Assembly: GCA_935421135.1 (NCBI GenBank)
Contig: OW285192.1
Coordinates: forward strand, 2,833,501-2,897,500
Direction: 5' to 3'
Origin: Bugulina stolonifera
Taxonomy: Eukaryota; Bryozoa; Gymnolaemata; Cheilostomatida; Bugulidae
DNA length: 64,000 nucleotides
Shown: piece after piece, positions 27,401 through 41,926 of the stretch
Layout of the letters: every line of letters starts with the position of its first letter
How positions within the stretch are numbered: position 1 is the stretch's first letter
Notes under the pieces: generated by a model
Told to the model about the DNA's origin: nothing
What the model saw: only the letters and a program-made list of their open reading frames with translations
Databases searched by the model: none
Made by a program: the position numbers and the translations under genes

Positions 27401-30400
27401 AACATTCAGTATATAGATGTCATACTGACAAATAATTGTGTCAAGAATCTGATATCATACTGATGTGACTGGTAGACCTAAGAAAAATGATGACATCATC
27501 TAGGGAAATGCAAGACCATTTCGAATGGGTGCAACATGACATAATATTTGACGTAAATGCCACTCAGATGGCTGCTGACAACTCAGGGTACTGTGGAAGT
27601 ACCTAACCTTCACTTATAACCTGGAATTAAACCATGACATTGAAAACTGCAGTTTCATAGCTGTCAACCACCGGCTGTAAAATTCTCAACAAATTTCAGG
27701 AAGCGACAAAAAGTTCGCCAAAATTTAAAATGGAGTAGAGTCGTCTGCCGCTATTTGGATCACATCACAAGCACAATGTAACATGATTATCAATGTGATG
27801 GCAGAGAGAAAAGGTGCATGAACATTGATGGCTTGCTGCCGGCTCAATCTATTTTAGCGGCTCATTGGTAAAATGATTTCTATTTGAATAACTGCCACTT
27901 ACCGAGTAACCAGGGCAACGATAGTATACGTAATCCAGCACCATAGATTAGGTGAAGGCGTGAAGGCAGTGACTATGCTAACGGGCAACCTTTTGAAGCA
28001 GTTGCTTTATCTAGTATTAAGCGGGTCCCCTTTGGGGAGGTGGGTTGAACTTGGAAGTACTGTAAATCCAAGTCAACCCATGGGAGAGCCGAAGAACGGC
28101 GGTGCCAATCTAACTTCTGTACTCTCCCAGGTGTCAACAATCAGTATATAGATGTCACACTGACAAATAATTGTGTCAAGAATCTGATATCATACTGATG
28201 TGACTGATAGACCTAAGAGAAATGATGACATCATCTAGGGAAATGCAAGACCATTTCGAATGGGTGCAACATGACATAATATTTGACGTAAATGCCACTC
28301 AGATGGCTGCTGACAACTCAGGGTACTGTGGAAGTACCTAACCTTCACTTATAAGCTGGAATTAAACCATGACATTGAAATCTGCACTTTCAGAGTTGCC
28401 AACCAATGCCTTTAAAATTCTCACCAAATTTCAGGAAGCGACAAAAAGTTCGCCAAAATTTAAAATGGAGTAGAGTCGTCTGCCGCTATATGGATCACAT
28501 CACAAGCACAATGTAACATGATTATCAATGTGATGGCAGAGAGAAAAGGTGCATGAACATTGATGGCTTGCTGCCGGCTCAATCTATTTTAGCGGCTCAT
28601 TGGTAAAATGATTTCTATTTGAATAACTGCCACTTACCGAGTAACCAGGGCAACGATAGTATACGTAATCCAGCACCATAGATTAGGTGAAGGCGTGAAG
28701 GCAGTGACTATGCTAACGGGCAACCTTTTGAAGCAGTTGCTTTATTTAGTATTAAGCGGGTCCCTTTTGGGGAGGTGGGTTGAACTTGGAAGTACTGTAA
28801 TTCCAAGTCAACCCATGGGAGAGCCGAAGAACGGCGGTGCCAATCTAACTTCTGTAGTCTCCCAGGTGTCAACATTCAGTATATAGATGTCATACTGACA
28901 AATAATTGTGTCAAGAATCTGATATCATACTGATGTGACTGGTAGACCTAAGAAAAATGATGACATCATCTAGGGAAATGCAAGACCATTTCGAATGGGT
29001 GCAACATGACATAATATTTGACGTAAATGCCACTCAGATGGCTGCTGACAGCTCAGGGTACTGTGGAAGTACCTAACCTTCACTTATAAGCTAGAATTAA
29101 ACCATGACATTGAAAACTGCAGTTTCACAGCTGCCAACCACCGGCTGTAAAATTCTCAACAAATTTCAGGAAGCGACAAAAAGTTCGCCAAAATTTAAAA
29201 CGGAGTAGAGTCGTCTGCCGCTATTTGGATCACATCACAAGCACAATGTAACATGATTATCAATGTGATGGCAGAGAGAAAAGGTGCATGAACATTGATG
29301 GCTTGCTGCCGGCTCAATCTATTTTAGCGGCTCATTGGTAAAATGATTTCTATTTGAATAACTGCCACTTACCGAGTAACCAGGGCAACGATAGTATACG
29401 TAATCCAGCACCATAGATTAGGTGAAGGCGTGAAGGCAGTGACTATGCTAACGGGCAACCTTTTGAAGCAGTTGCTTTATCTAGTATTAAGCGGGTCCCC
29501 TTTGGGGAGGTGGGTTGAACTTGGAAGTACTGTAAATCCAAGTCAACCCATGGGAGAGCCGAAGAACGGCGGTGCCAATCTAACTTCTGTACTCTCCCAG
29601 GTGTCAACAATCAGTATATAGATGTCACACTGACAAATAATTGTGTCAAGAATCTGATATCATACTGATGTGACTGATAGACCTAAGAGAAATGATGACA
29701 TCATCTAGGGAAATGCAAGACCACTTCGAATGGGTGCAACATGACATAATATTTGACGTAAATGCCACTCAGATGGCTGCTGACAACTCAGGGTACTGTG
29801 GAAGTACCTAACCTTCACTTATAACCTGGAATTAAACCATGACATTGAAAACTGCAGTTTCATAGCTGTCAACCACCGGCTGTAAAATTCTCAACAAATT
29901 TCAGGAAGCGACAAAAAGTTCGCCAAAATTTAAAATGGAGTAGAGTCGTCTGCCGCTATTTGGATCACATCACAAGCACAATGTAACATGATTATCAATG
30001 TGATGGCAGAGAGAAAAGGTGCATGAACATTGATGGCTTGCTGCCGGCTCAATCTATTTTAGCGGCTCATTGGTAAAATGATTTCTATTTGAATAACTGC
30101 CACTTACCGAGTAACCAGGGCAACGATAGTATACGTAATCCAGCACCATAGATTAGGTGAAGGCGTGAAGGCAGTGACTATGCTAACGGGCAACCTTTTG
30201 AAGCAGTTGCTTTATCTAGTATTAAGCGGGTCCCCTTTGGGGAGGTGGGTTGAACTTGGAAGTACTGTAAATCCAAGTCAACCCATGGGAGAGCCGAAGA
30301 ACGGCGGTGCCAATCTAACTTCTGTACTCTCCCAGGTGTCAACAATCAGTATATAGATGTCACACTGACAAATAATTGTGTCAAGAATCTGATATCATAC

Positions 30401-33400
30401 TGATGTGACTGATAGACCTAAGAGAAATGATGACATCATCTAGGGAAATGCAAGACCATTTCGAATGGGTGCAACATGACATAATATTTGACGTAAATGC
30501 CACTCAGATGGCTGCTGACAACTCAGGGTACTGTGGAAATACCTAACCTTCACTTATAAGCTGGAATTAAACCATGACATTGAAATCTGCACTTTCAGAG
30601 TTGCCAACCAATGCCTTTAAAATTCTCACCAAATTTCAGGAAGCGACAAAAAGTTCGCCAAAATTTAAAATGGAGTAGAGTCGTCTGCCGCTATATGGAT
30701 CACATCACAAGCACAATGTAACATGATTATCAATGTGATGGCAGAGAGAAAAGGTGCATGAACATTGATGGCTTGCTGCCGGCTCAATCTATTTTAGCGG
30801 CTCATTGGTAAAATGATTTCTATTTGAATAACTGCCACTTACCGAGTAACCAGGGCAACGATAGTATACGTAATCCAGCACCATAGATTAGGTGAAGGCG
30901 TGAAGGCAGTGACTATGCTAACGGGCAACCTTTTGAAGCAGTTGCTTTATTTAGTATTAAGCGGGTCCCTTTTGGGGAGGTGGGTTGAACTTGGAAGTAC
31001 TGTAATTCCAAGTCAACCCATGGGAGAGCCGAAGAACGGCGGTGCCAATCTAACTTCTGTAGTCTCCCAGGTGTCAACATTCAGTATATAGATGTCATAC
31101 TGACAAATAATTGTGTCAAGAATCTGATATCATACTGATGTGACTGGTAGACCTAAGAAAAATGATGACATCATCTAGGGAAATGCAAGACCATTTCGAA
31201 TGGGTGCAACATGACATAATATTTGACGTAAATGCCACTCAGATGGCTGCTGACAGCTCAGGGTACTGTGGAAGTACCTAACCTTCACTTATAAGCTAGA
31301 ATTAAACCATGACATTGAAAACTGCAGTTTCACAGCTGCCAACCACCGGCTGTAAAATTCTCAACAAATTTCAGGAAGCGACAAAAAGTTCGCCAAAATT
31401 TAAAATGGAGTAGAGTCGTCTGCCGCTATTTGGATCACATCACAAGCACAATGTAACATGATTATCAATGTGATGGCAGAGAGAAAAGGTGCATGAACAT
31501 TGATGGCTTGCTGCCGGCTCAATCTATTTTAGCGGCTCATTGGTAAAATGATTTCTATTTGAATAACTGCCACTTACCGAGTAACCAGGGCAACGATAGT
31601 ATACGTAATCCAGCACCATAGATTAGGTGAAGGCGTGAAGGCAGTGACTATGCTAACGGGCAACCTTTTGAAGCAGTTGCTTTATCTAGTATTAAGCGGG
31701 TCCCCTTTGGGGAGGTGGGTTGAACTTGGAAGTACTGTAAATCCAAGTCAACCCATGGGAGAGCCGAAGAACGGCGGTGCCAATCTAACTTCTGTACTCT
31801 CCCAGGTGTCAACAATCAGTATATAGATGTCACACTGACAAATAATTGTGTCAAGAATCTGATATCATACTGATGTGACTGATAGACCTAAGAGAAATGA
31901 TGACATCATCTAGGGAAATGCAAGACCATTTCGAATGGGTGCAACATGACATAATATTTGACGTAAATGCCACTCAGATGGCTGCTGACAACTCAGGGTA
32001 CTGTGGAAATACCTAACCTTCACTTATAAGCTGGAATTAAACCATGACATTGAAATCTGCACTTTCAGAGTTGCCAACCAATGCCTTTAAAATTCTCACC
32101 AAATTTCAGGAAGCGACAAAAAGTTCGCCAAAATTTAAAATGGAGTAGAGTCGTCTGCCGCTATATGGATCACATCACAAGCACAATGTAACATGATTAT
32201 CAATGTGATGGCAGAGAGAAAAGGTGCATGAACATTGATGGCTTGCTGCCGGCTCAATCTATTTTAGCGGCTCATTGGTAAAATGATTTCTATTTGAATA
32301 ACTGCCACTTACCGAGTAACCAGGGCAACGATAGTATACGTAATCCAGCACCATAGATTAGGTGAAGGCGTGAAGGCAGTGACTATGCTAACGGGCAACC
32401 TTTTGAAGCAGTTGCTTTATTTAGTATTAAGCGGGTCCCTTTTGGGGAGGTGGGTTGAACTTGGAAGTACTGTAATTCCAAGTCAACCCATGGGAGAGCC
32501 GAAGAACGGCGGTGCCAATCTAACTTCTGTAGTCTCCCAGGTGTCAACATTCAGTATATAGATGTCATACTGACAAATAATTGTGTCAAGAATCTGATAT
32601 CATACTGATGTGACTGGTAGACCTAAGAAAAATGATGACATCATCTAGGGAAATGCAAGACCATTTCGAATGGGTGCAACATGACATAATATTTGACGTA
32701 AATGCCACTCAGATGGCTGCTGACAGCTCAGGGTACTGTGGAAGTACCTAACCTTCACTTATAAGCTAGAATTAAACCATGACATTGAAAACTGCAGTTT
32801 CACAGCTGCCAACCACCGGCTGTAAAATTCTCAACAAATTTCAGGAAGCGACAAAAAGTTCGCCAAAATTTAAAATGGAGTAGAGTCGTCTGCCGCTATT
32901 TGGATCACATCACAAGCACAATGTAACATGATTATCAATGTGATGGCAGAGAGAAAAGGTGCATGAACATTGATGGCTTGCTGCCGGCTCAATCTATTTT
33001 AGCGGCTCATTGGTAAAATGATTTCTATTTGAATAACTGCCACTTACCGAGTAACCAGGGCAACGATAGTATACGTAATCCAGCACCATAGATTAGGTGA
33101 AGGCGTGAAGGCAGTGACTATGCTAACGGGCAACCTTTTGAAGCAGTTGCTTTATCTAGTATTAAGCGGGTCCCCTTTGGGGAGGTGGGTTGAACTTGGA
33201 AGTACTGTAAATCCAAGTCAACCCATGGGAGAGCCGAAGAACGGCGGTGCCAATCTAACTTCTGTACTCTCCCAGGTGTCAACAATCAGTATATAGATGT
33301 CACACTGACAAATAATTGTGTCAAGAATCTGATATCATACTGATGTGACTGATAGACCTAAGAGAAATGATGACATCATCTAGGGAAATGCAAGACCATT

Positions 33401-34574
33401 TCGAATGGGTGCAACATGACATAATATTTGACGTAAATGCCACTCAGATGGCTGCTGACAACTCAGGGTACTGTGGAAATACCTAACCTTCACTTATAAG
33501 CTGGAATTAAACCATGACATTGAAATCTGCACTTTCAGAGTTGCCAACCAATGCCTTTAAAATTCTCACCAAATTTCAGGAAGCGACAAAAAGTTCGCCA
33601 AAATTTAAAATGGAGTAGAGTCGTCTGCCGCTATATGGATCACATCACAAGCACAATGTAACATGATTATCAATGTGATGGCAGAGAGAAAAGGTGCATG
33701 AACATTGATGGCTTGCTGCCGGCTCAATCTATTTTAGCGGCTCATTGGTAAAATGATTTCTATTTGAATAACTGCCACTTACCGAGTAACCAGGGCAACG
33801 ATAGTATACGTAATCCAGCACCATAGATTAGGTGAAGGCGTGAAGGCAGTGACTATGCTAACGGGCAACCTTTTGAAGCAGTTGCTTTATTTAGTATTAA
33901 GCGGGTCCCTTTTGGGGAGGTGGGTTGAACTTGGAAGTACTGTAATTCCAAGTCAACCCATGGGAGAGCCGAAGAACGGCGGTGCCAATCTAACTTCTGT
34001 AGTCTCCCAGGTGTCAACATTCAGTATATAGATGTCATACTGACAAATAATTGTGTCAAGAATCTGATATCATACTGATGTGACTGGTAGACCTAAGAAA
34101 AATGATGACATCATCTAGGGAAATGCAAGACCATTTCGAATGGGTGCAACATGACATAATATTTGACGTAAATGCCACTCAGATGGCTGCTGACAGCTCA
34201 GGGTACTGTGGAAGTACCTAACCTTCACTTATAAGCTAGAATTAAACCATGACATTGAAAACTGCAGTTTCACAGCTGCCAACCACCGGCTGTAAAATTC
34301 TCAACAAATTTCAGGAAGCGACAAAAAGTTCGCCAAAATTTAAAATGGAGTAGAGTCGTCTGCCGCTATTTGGATCACATCACAAGCACAATGTAACATG
34401 ATTATCAATGTGATGGCAGAGAGAAAAGGTGCATGAACATTGATGGCTTGCTGCCGGCTCAATCTATTTTAGCGGCTCATTGGTAAAATGATTTCTATTT
34501 GAATAACTGCCACTTACCGAGTAACCAGGGCAACGATAGTATACGTAATCCAGTACCATAGATTAGGTGAAGGC

Positions 34575-36045
34575 GTGAAGGCAGTGACTATGCTAACGGG
34601 CAACCTTTTGAAGCAGTTGCTTTATCTAGTATTAAGCGATACCCCCTTTGGGGAGGTGGGTTGAACTTGGAAGTACTGTAAATCCAAGTCAACCCATGGG
34701 AGAGCCGAAGAACGGCGGTGCCAATCTAACTTCTGTACTCTCCCAGGTGTCAACAATCAGTATATAGATGTCACACTGACAAATAATTGTGTCAAGAATC
34801 TGATATCATACTGATGTGACTGATAGACCTAAGAGAAATGATGACATCATCTAGGGAAATGCAAGACCATTTCGAATGGGTGCGACATGACATAATATTT
34901 GACGTAAATGCCACTCAGATGGCTGCTGACAACTCAGGGTACTGTGGAAGTACCTAACCTTCACTTATAAGCTGGAATTAAACCATGACATTGAAATCTG
35001 CACTTTCAGAGTTGCCAACCAATGCCTTTAAAATTCTCACCAAATTTCAGGAAGCGACAAAAAGTTCGCCAAAATTTAAAATGGAGTAGAGTCGTCTGCC
35101 GCTATATGGATCACATCACAAGCACAATGTAACATGATTATCAATGTGATGGCAGAGAGAAAAGGTGCATGAACATTGATGGCTTGCTGCCGGCTCAATC
35201 TATTTTAGCGGCTCATTGGTAAAATGATTTCTATTTGAATAACTGCCACTTACCGAGTAACCAGGGCAACGATAATATACGTAATCCAGCACCATAGATT
35301 AGGTGAAGGCGTGAAGGCAGTGACTATGCTAACGGGCAACCTTTTGAAGCAGTTGCTTTATTTAGTATTAAGCGGGTCCCTTTTGGGGAGGTGAGTTGAA
35401 CTTGGAAGTACTGTAATTCCAAGTCAACCCATGGGAGAGCCGAAGAACGGCGGTGCCAATCTAACTTCTGTAGTCTCCCAGGTGTCAACAATCAGTATAT
35501 AGATGTCATACTGACAAATAATTGTGTCAAGAATCTGATATCATACTGATGTGACTGGTAGACCTAAGAAAAATGATGACATCATCTAGGGAAATGCAAG
35601 ACCACTTCGAATGGGTGCAACATGACATAATATTTGACGTAAATGCCACTCAGATGGCTGCTGACAACTCAGGGTACTGTGGAAGTACCTAACCTTCACT
35701 TATAACCTGGAATTAAACCATGACATTAAAAACTGCAGTTTCATAGCTGTCAACCACCGGCTGTAAAATTCTCAACAAATTTCAGGAAGCGACAAAAAGT
35801 TCGCCAAAATTTAAAATGGAGTAGAGTCGTCTGCCGCTATTTGGATCACATCACAAGCACAATGTAACATGATTATCAATGTGATGGCAGAGAGAAAAGG
35901 TGCATGAACATTGATGGCTTGCTGCCGGCTCAATCTATTTTAGCGGCTCATTGGTAAAATGATTTCTATTTGAATAACTGCCACTTACCGAGTAACCAGG
36001 GCAACGATAGTATACGTAATCCAGCACCATAGATTAGGTGAAGGC
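34575..36045. repeat. Variant satellite dimer with 1-bp insertion (copy 1)
   Basis: Two successive monomers (34575 and 35311) carry a private set of changes. These are AAGCGATACCCCC in place of AAGCGGGTCCCC with one extra base (about 34637), TGCGACATG at 34884, GATAATATACG near 35272, and GTGAGTTG near 35391, which puts a stop in the recurrent frame. The preceding junction has CCAGTACCATAG. The same set reappears at 41927-43397. The copies are not identical: near 35604 this one has CCACTTCG where the other has CCATTTCG, and the two differ in the second half of the second monomer. Confidence 0.9.
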
Positions 36046-39000
36046 GTGAAGGCAGTGACTATGCTAACGGGCAACCTTTTGAAGCAGTTGCTTTATCTAG
36101 TATTAAGCGGGTCCCCTTTGGGGAGGTGGGTTGAACTTGGAAGTACTGTAAATCCAAGTCAACCCATGGGAGAGCCGAAGAACGGCGGTGCCAATCTAAC
36201 TTCTGTACTCTCCCAGGTGTCAACAATCAGTATATAGATGTCACACTGACAAATAATTGTGTCAAGAATCTGATATCATACTGATGTGACTGATAGACCT
36301 AAGAGAAATGATGACATCATCTAGGGAAATGCAAGACCATTTCGAATGGGTGCAACATGACATAATATTTGACGTAAATGCCACTCAGATGGCTGCTGAC
36401 AACTCAGGGTACTGTGGAAATACCTAACCTTCACTTATAAGCTGGAATTAAACCATGACATTGAAATCTGCACTTTCAGAGTTGCCAACCAATGCCTTTA
36501 AAATTCTCACCAAATTTCAGGAAGCGACAAAAAGTTCGCCAAAATTTAAAATGGAGTAGAGTCGTCTGCCGCTATATGGATCACATCACAAGCACAATGT
36601 AACATGATTATCAATGTGATGGCAGAGAGAAAAGGTGCATGAACATTGATGGCTTGCTGCCGGCTCAATCTATTTTAGCGGCTCATTGGTAAAATGATTT
36701 CTATTTGAATAACTGCCACTTACCGAGTAACCAGGGCAACGATAGTATACGTAATCCAGCACCATAGATTAGGTGAAGGCGTGAAGGCAGTGACTATGCT
36801 AACGGGCAACCTTTTGAAGCAGTTGCTTTATTTAGTATTAAGCGGGTCCCTTTTGGGGAGGTGGGTTGAACTTGGAAGTACTGTAATTCCAAGTCAACCC
36901 ATGGGAGAGCCGAAGAACGGCGGTGCCAATCTAACTTCTGTAGTCTCCCAGGTGTCAACATTCAGTATATAGATGTCATACTGACAAATAATTGTGTCAA
37001 GAATCTGATATCATACTGATGTGACTGGTAGACCTAAGAAAAATGATGACATCATCTAGGGAAATGCAAGACCATTTCGAATGGGTGCAACATGACATAA
37101 TATTTGACGTAAATGCCACTCAGATGGCTGCTGACAGCTCAGGGTACTGTGGAAGTACCTAACCTTCACTTATAAGCTAGAATTAAACCATGACATTGAA
37201 AACTGCAGTTTCACAGCTGCCAACCACCGGCTGTAAAATTCTCAACAAATTTCAGGAAGCGACAAAAAGTTCGCCAAAATTTAAAATGGAGTAGAGTCGT
37301 CTGCCGCTATTTGGATCACATCACAAGCACAATGTAACATGATTATCAATGTGATGGCAGAGAGAAAAGGTGCATGAACATTGATGGCTTGCTGCCGGCT
37401 CAATCTATTTTAGCGGCTCATTGGTAAAATGATTTCTATTTGAATAACTGCCACTTACCGAGTAACCAGGGCAACGATAGTATACGTAATCCAGCACCAT
37501 AGATTAGGTGAAGGCGTGAAGGCAGTGACTATGCTAACGGGCAACCTTTTGAAGCAGTTGCTTTATCTAGTATTAAGCGGGTCCCCTTTGGGGAGGTGGG
37601 TTGAACTTGGAAGTACTGTAAATCCAAGTCAACCCATGGGAGAGCCGAAGAACGGCGGTGCCAATCTAACTTCTGTACTCTCCCAGGTGTCAACAATCAG
37701 TATATAGATGTCACACTGACAAATAATTGTGTCAAGAATCTGATATCATACTGATGTGACTGATAGACCTAAGAGAAATGATGACATCATCTAGGGAAAT
37801 GCAAGACCATTTCGAATGGGTGCAACATGACATAATATTTGACGTAAATGCCACTCAGATGGCTGCTGACAACTCAGGGTACTGTGGAAATACCTAACCT
37901 TCACTTATAAGCTGGAATTAAACCATGACATTGAAATCTGCACTTTCAGAGTTGCCAACCAATGCCTTTAAAATTCTCACCAAATTTCAGGAAGCGACAA
38001 AAAGTTCGCCAAAATTTAAAATGGAGTAGAGTCGTCTGCCGCTATATGGATCACATCACAAGCACAATGTAACATGATTATCAATGTGATGGCAGAGAGA
38101 AAAGGTGCATGAACATTGATGGCTTGCTGCCGGCTCAATCTATTTTAGCGGCTCATTGGTAAAATGATTTCTATTTGAATAACTGCCACTTACCGAGTAA
38201 CCAGGGCAACGATAGTATACGTAATCCAGCACCATAGATTAGGTGAAGGCGTGAAGGCAGTGACTATGCTAACGGGCAACCTTTTGAAGCAGTTGCTTTA
38301 TTTAGTATTAAGCGGGTCCCTTTTGGGGAGGTGGGTTGAACTTGGAAGTACTGTAATTCCAAGTCAACCCATGGGAGAGCCGAAGAACGGCGGTGCCAAT
38401 CTAACTTCTGTAGTCTCCCAGGTGTCAACATTCAGTATATAGATGTCATACTGACAAATAATTGTGTCAAGAATCTGATATCATACTGATGTGACTGGTA
38501 GACCTAAGAAAAATGATGACATCATCTAGGGAAATGCAAGACCATTTCGAATGGGTGCAACATGACATAATATTTGACGTAAATGCCACTCAGATGGCTG
38601 CTGACAGCTCAGGGTACTGTGGAAGTACCTAACCTTCACTTATAAGCTAGAATTAAACCATGACATTGAAAACTGCAGTTTCACAGCTGCCAACCACCGG
38701 CTGTAAAATTCTCAACAAATTTCAGGAAGCGACAAAAAGTTCGCCAAAATTTAAAATGGAGTAGAGTCGTCTGCCGCTATTTGGATCACATCACAAGCAC
38801 AATGTAACATGATTATCAATGTGATGGCAGAGAGAAAAGGTGCATGAACATTGATGGCTTGCTGCCGGCTCAATCTATTTTAGCGGCTCATTGGTAAAAT
38901 GATTTCTATTTGAATAACTGCCACTTACCGAGTAACCAGGGCAACGATAGTATACGTAATCCAGCACCATAGATTAGGTGAAGGCGTGAAGGCAGTGACT

Positions 39001-40455
39001 ATGCTAACGGGCAACCTTTTGAAGCAGTTGCTTTATCTAGTATTAAGCGGGTCCCCTTTGGGGAGGTGGGTTGAACTTGGAAGTACTGTAAATCCAAGTC
39101 AACCCATGGGAGAGCCGAAGAACGGCGGTGCCAATCTAACTTCTGTACTCTCCCAGGTGTCAACAATCAGTATATAGATGTCACACTGACAAATAATTGT
39201 GTCAAGAATCTGATATCATACTGATGTGACTGATAGACCTAAGAGAAATGATGACATCATCTAGGGAAATGCAAGACCATTTCGAATGGGTGCAACATGA
39301 CATAATATTTGACGTAAATGCCACTCAGATGGCTGCTGACAACTCAGGGTACTGTGGAAATACCTAACCTTCACTTATAAGCTGGAATTAAACCATGACA
39401 TTGAAATCTGCACTTTCAGAGTTGCCAACCAATGCCTTTAAAATTCTCACCAAATTTCAGGAAGCGACAAAAAGTTCGCCAAAATTTAAAATGGAGTAGA
39501 GTCGTCTGCCGCTATATGGATCACATCACAAGCACAATGTAACATGATTATCAATGTGATGGCAGAGAGAAAAGGTGCATGAACATTGATGGCTTGCTGC
39601 CGGCTCAATCTATTTTAGCGGCTCATTGGTAAAATGATTTCTATTTGAATAACTGCCACTTACCGAGTAACCAGGGCAACGATAGTATACGTAATCCAGC
39701 ACCATAGATTAGGTGAAGGCGTGAAGGCAGTGACTATGCTAACGGGCAACCTTTTGAAGCAGTTGCTTTATTTAGTATTAAGCGGGTCCCTTTTGGGGAG
39801 GTGGGTTGAACTTGGAAGTACTGTAATTCCAAGTCAACCCATGGGAGAGCCGAAGAACGGCGGTGCCAATCTAACTTCTGTAGTCTCCCAGGTGTCAACA
39901 TTCAGTATATAGATGTCATACTGACAAATAATTGTGTCAAGAATCTGATATCATACTGATGTGACTGGTAGACCTAAGAAAAATGATGACATCATCTAGG
40001 GAAATGCAAGACCATTTCGAATGGGTGCAACATGACATAATATTTGACGTAAATGCCACTCAGATGGCTGCTGACAGCTCAGGGTACTGTGGAAGTACCT
40101 AACCTTCACTTATAAGCTAGAATTAAACCATGACATTGAAAACTGCAGTTTCACAGCTGCCAACCACCGGCTGTAAAATTCTCAACAAATTTCAGGAAGC
40201 GACAAAAAGTTCGCCAAAATTTAAAATGGAGTAGAGTCGTCTGCCGCTATTTGGATCACATCACAAGCACAATGTAACATGATTATCAATGTGATGGCAG
40301 AGAGAAAAGGTGCATGAACATTGATGGCTTGCTGCCGGCTCAATCTATTTTAGCGGCTCATTGGTAAAATGATTTCTATTTGAATAACTGCCACTTACCG
40401 AGTAACCAGGGCAACGATAGTATACGTAATCCAGCACCATAGATTAGGTGAAGGC

Positions 40456-41191
40456 GTGAAGGCAGTGACTATGCTAACGGGCAACCTTTTGAAGCAGTTG
40501 CTTTATCTAGTATTAAGCGATACCCCCTTTGGGGAGGTGGGTTGAACTTGGAAGTACTGTAAATCCAAGTCAACCCATGGGAGAGCCGAAGAACGGCGGT
40601 GCCAATCTAACTTCTGTACTCTCCCAGGTGTCAACAATCAGTATATAGATGTCACACTGACAAATAATTGTGTCAAGAATCTGATATCATACTGATGTGA
40701 CTGATAGACCTAAGAGAAATGATGACATCATCTAGGGAAATGCAAGACCATTTCGAATGGGTGCAACATGACATAATATTTGACGTAAATGCCACTCAGA
40801 TGGCTGCTGACAACTCAGGGTACTGTGGAAATACCTAACCTTCACTTATAAGCTGGAATTAAACCATGACATTGAAATCTGCACTTTCAGAGTTGCCAAC
40901 CAATGCCTTTAAAATTCTCACCAAATTTCAGGAAGCGACAAAAAGTTCGCCAAAATTTAAAATGGAGTAGAGTCGTCTGCCGCTATATGGATCACATCAC
41001 AAGCACAATGTAACATGATTATCAATGTGATGGCAAAGAGAAAAGGTGCATGAACATTGATGGCTTGCTGCCGGCTCAATCTATTTTAGCGGCTCATTGG
41101 TAAAATGATTTCTATTTGAATAACTGCCACTTACCGAGTAACCAGGGCAACGATAGTATACGTAATCCAGCACCATAGATTAGGTGAAGGC
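40456..41191. repeat. Mosaic satellite monomer
   Basis: This monomer has the AAGCGATACCCCC insertion (about 40517) typical of 34575 and 41927, but none of the other markers that travel with it. The upstream junction reads CCAGCACC, the later segment reads TGCAACATG, and GGAAATACC marks the ordinary block C type. The foreign tract is therefore confined to roughly 40436-40762. A short gene-conversion tract or double crossover fits best. Confidence 0.75.
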
Positions 41192-41926
41192 GTGAAGGCA
41201 GTGACTATGCTAACGGGCAACCTTTTGAAGCAGTTGCTTTATTTAGTATTAAGCGGGTCCCTTTTGGGGAGGTGGGTTGAACTTGGAAGTACTGTAATTC
41301 CAAGTCAACCCATGGGAGAGCCGAAGAACGGCGGTGCCAATCTAACTTCTGTAGTCTCCCAGGTGTCAACATTCAGTATATAGATGTCATACTGACAAAT
41401 AATTGTGTCAAGAATCTGATATCATACTGATGTGACTGGTAGACCTAAGAAAAATGATGACATCATCTAGGGAAATGCAAGACCATTTCGAATGGGTGCA
41501 ACATGACATAATATTTGACGTAAATGCCACTCAGATGGCTGCTGACAGCTCAGGGTACTGTGGAAGTACCTAACCTTCACTTATAAGCTAGAATTAAACC
41601 ATGACATTGAAAACTGCAGTTTCACAGCTGCCAACCACCGGCTGTAAAATTCTCAACAAATTTCAGGAAGCGACAAAAAGTTCGCCAAAATTTAAAATGG
41701 AGTAGAGTCGTCTGCCGCTATTTGGATCACATCACAAGCACAATGTAACATGATTATCAATGTGATGGCAGAGAGAAAAGGTGCATGAACATTGATGGCT
41801 TGCTGCCGGCTCAATCTATTTTAGCGGCTCATTGGTAAAATGATTTCTATTTGAATAACTGCCACTTACCGAGTAACCAGGGCAACGATAGTATACGTAA
41901 TCCAGTACCATAGATTAGGTGAAGGC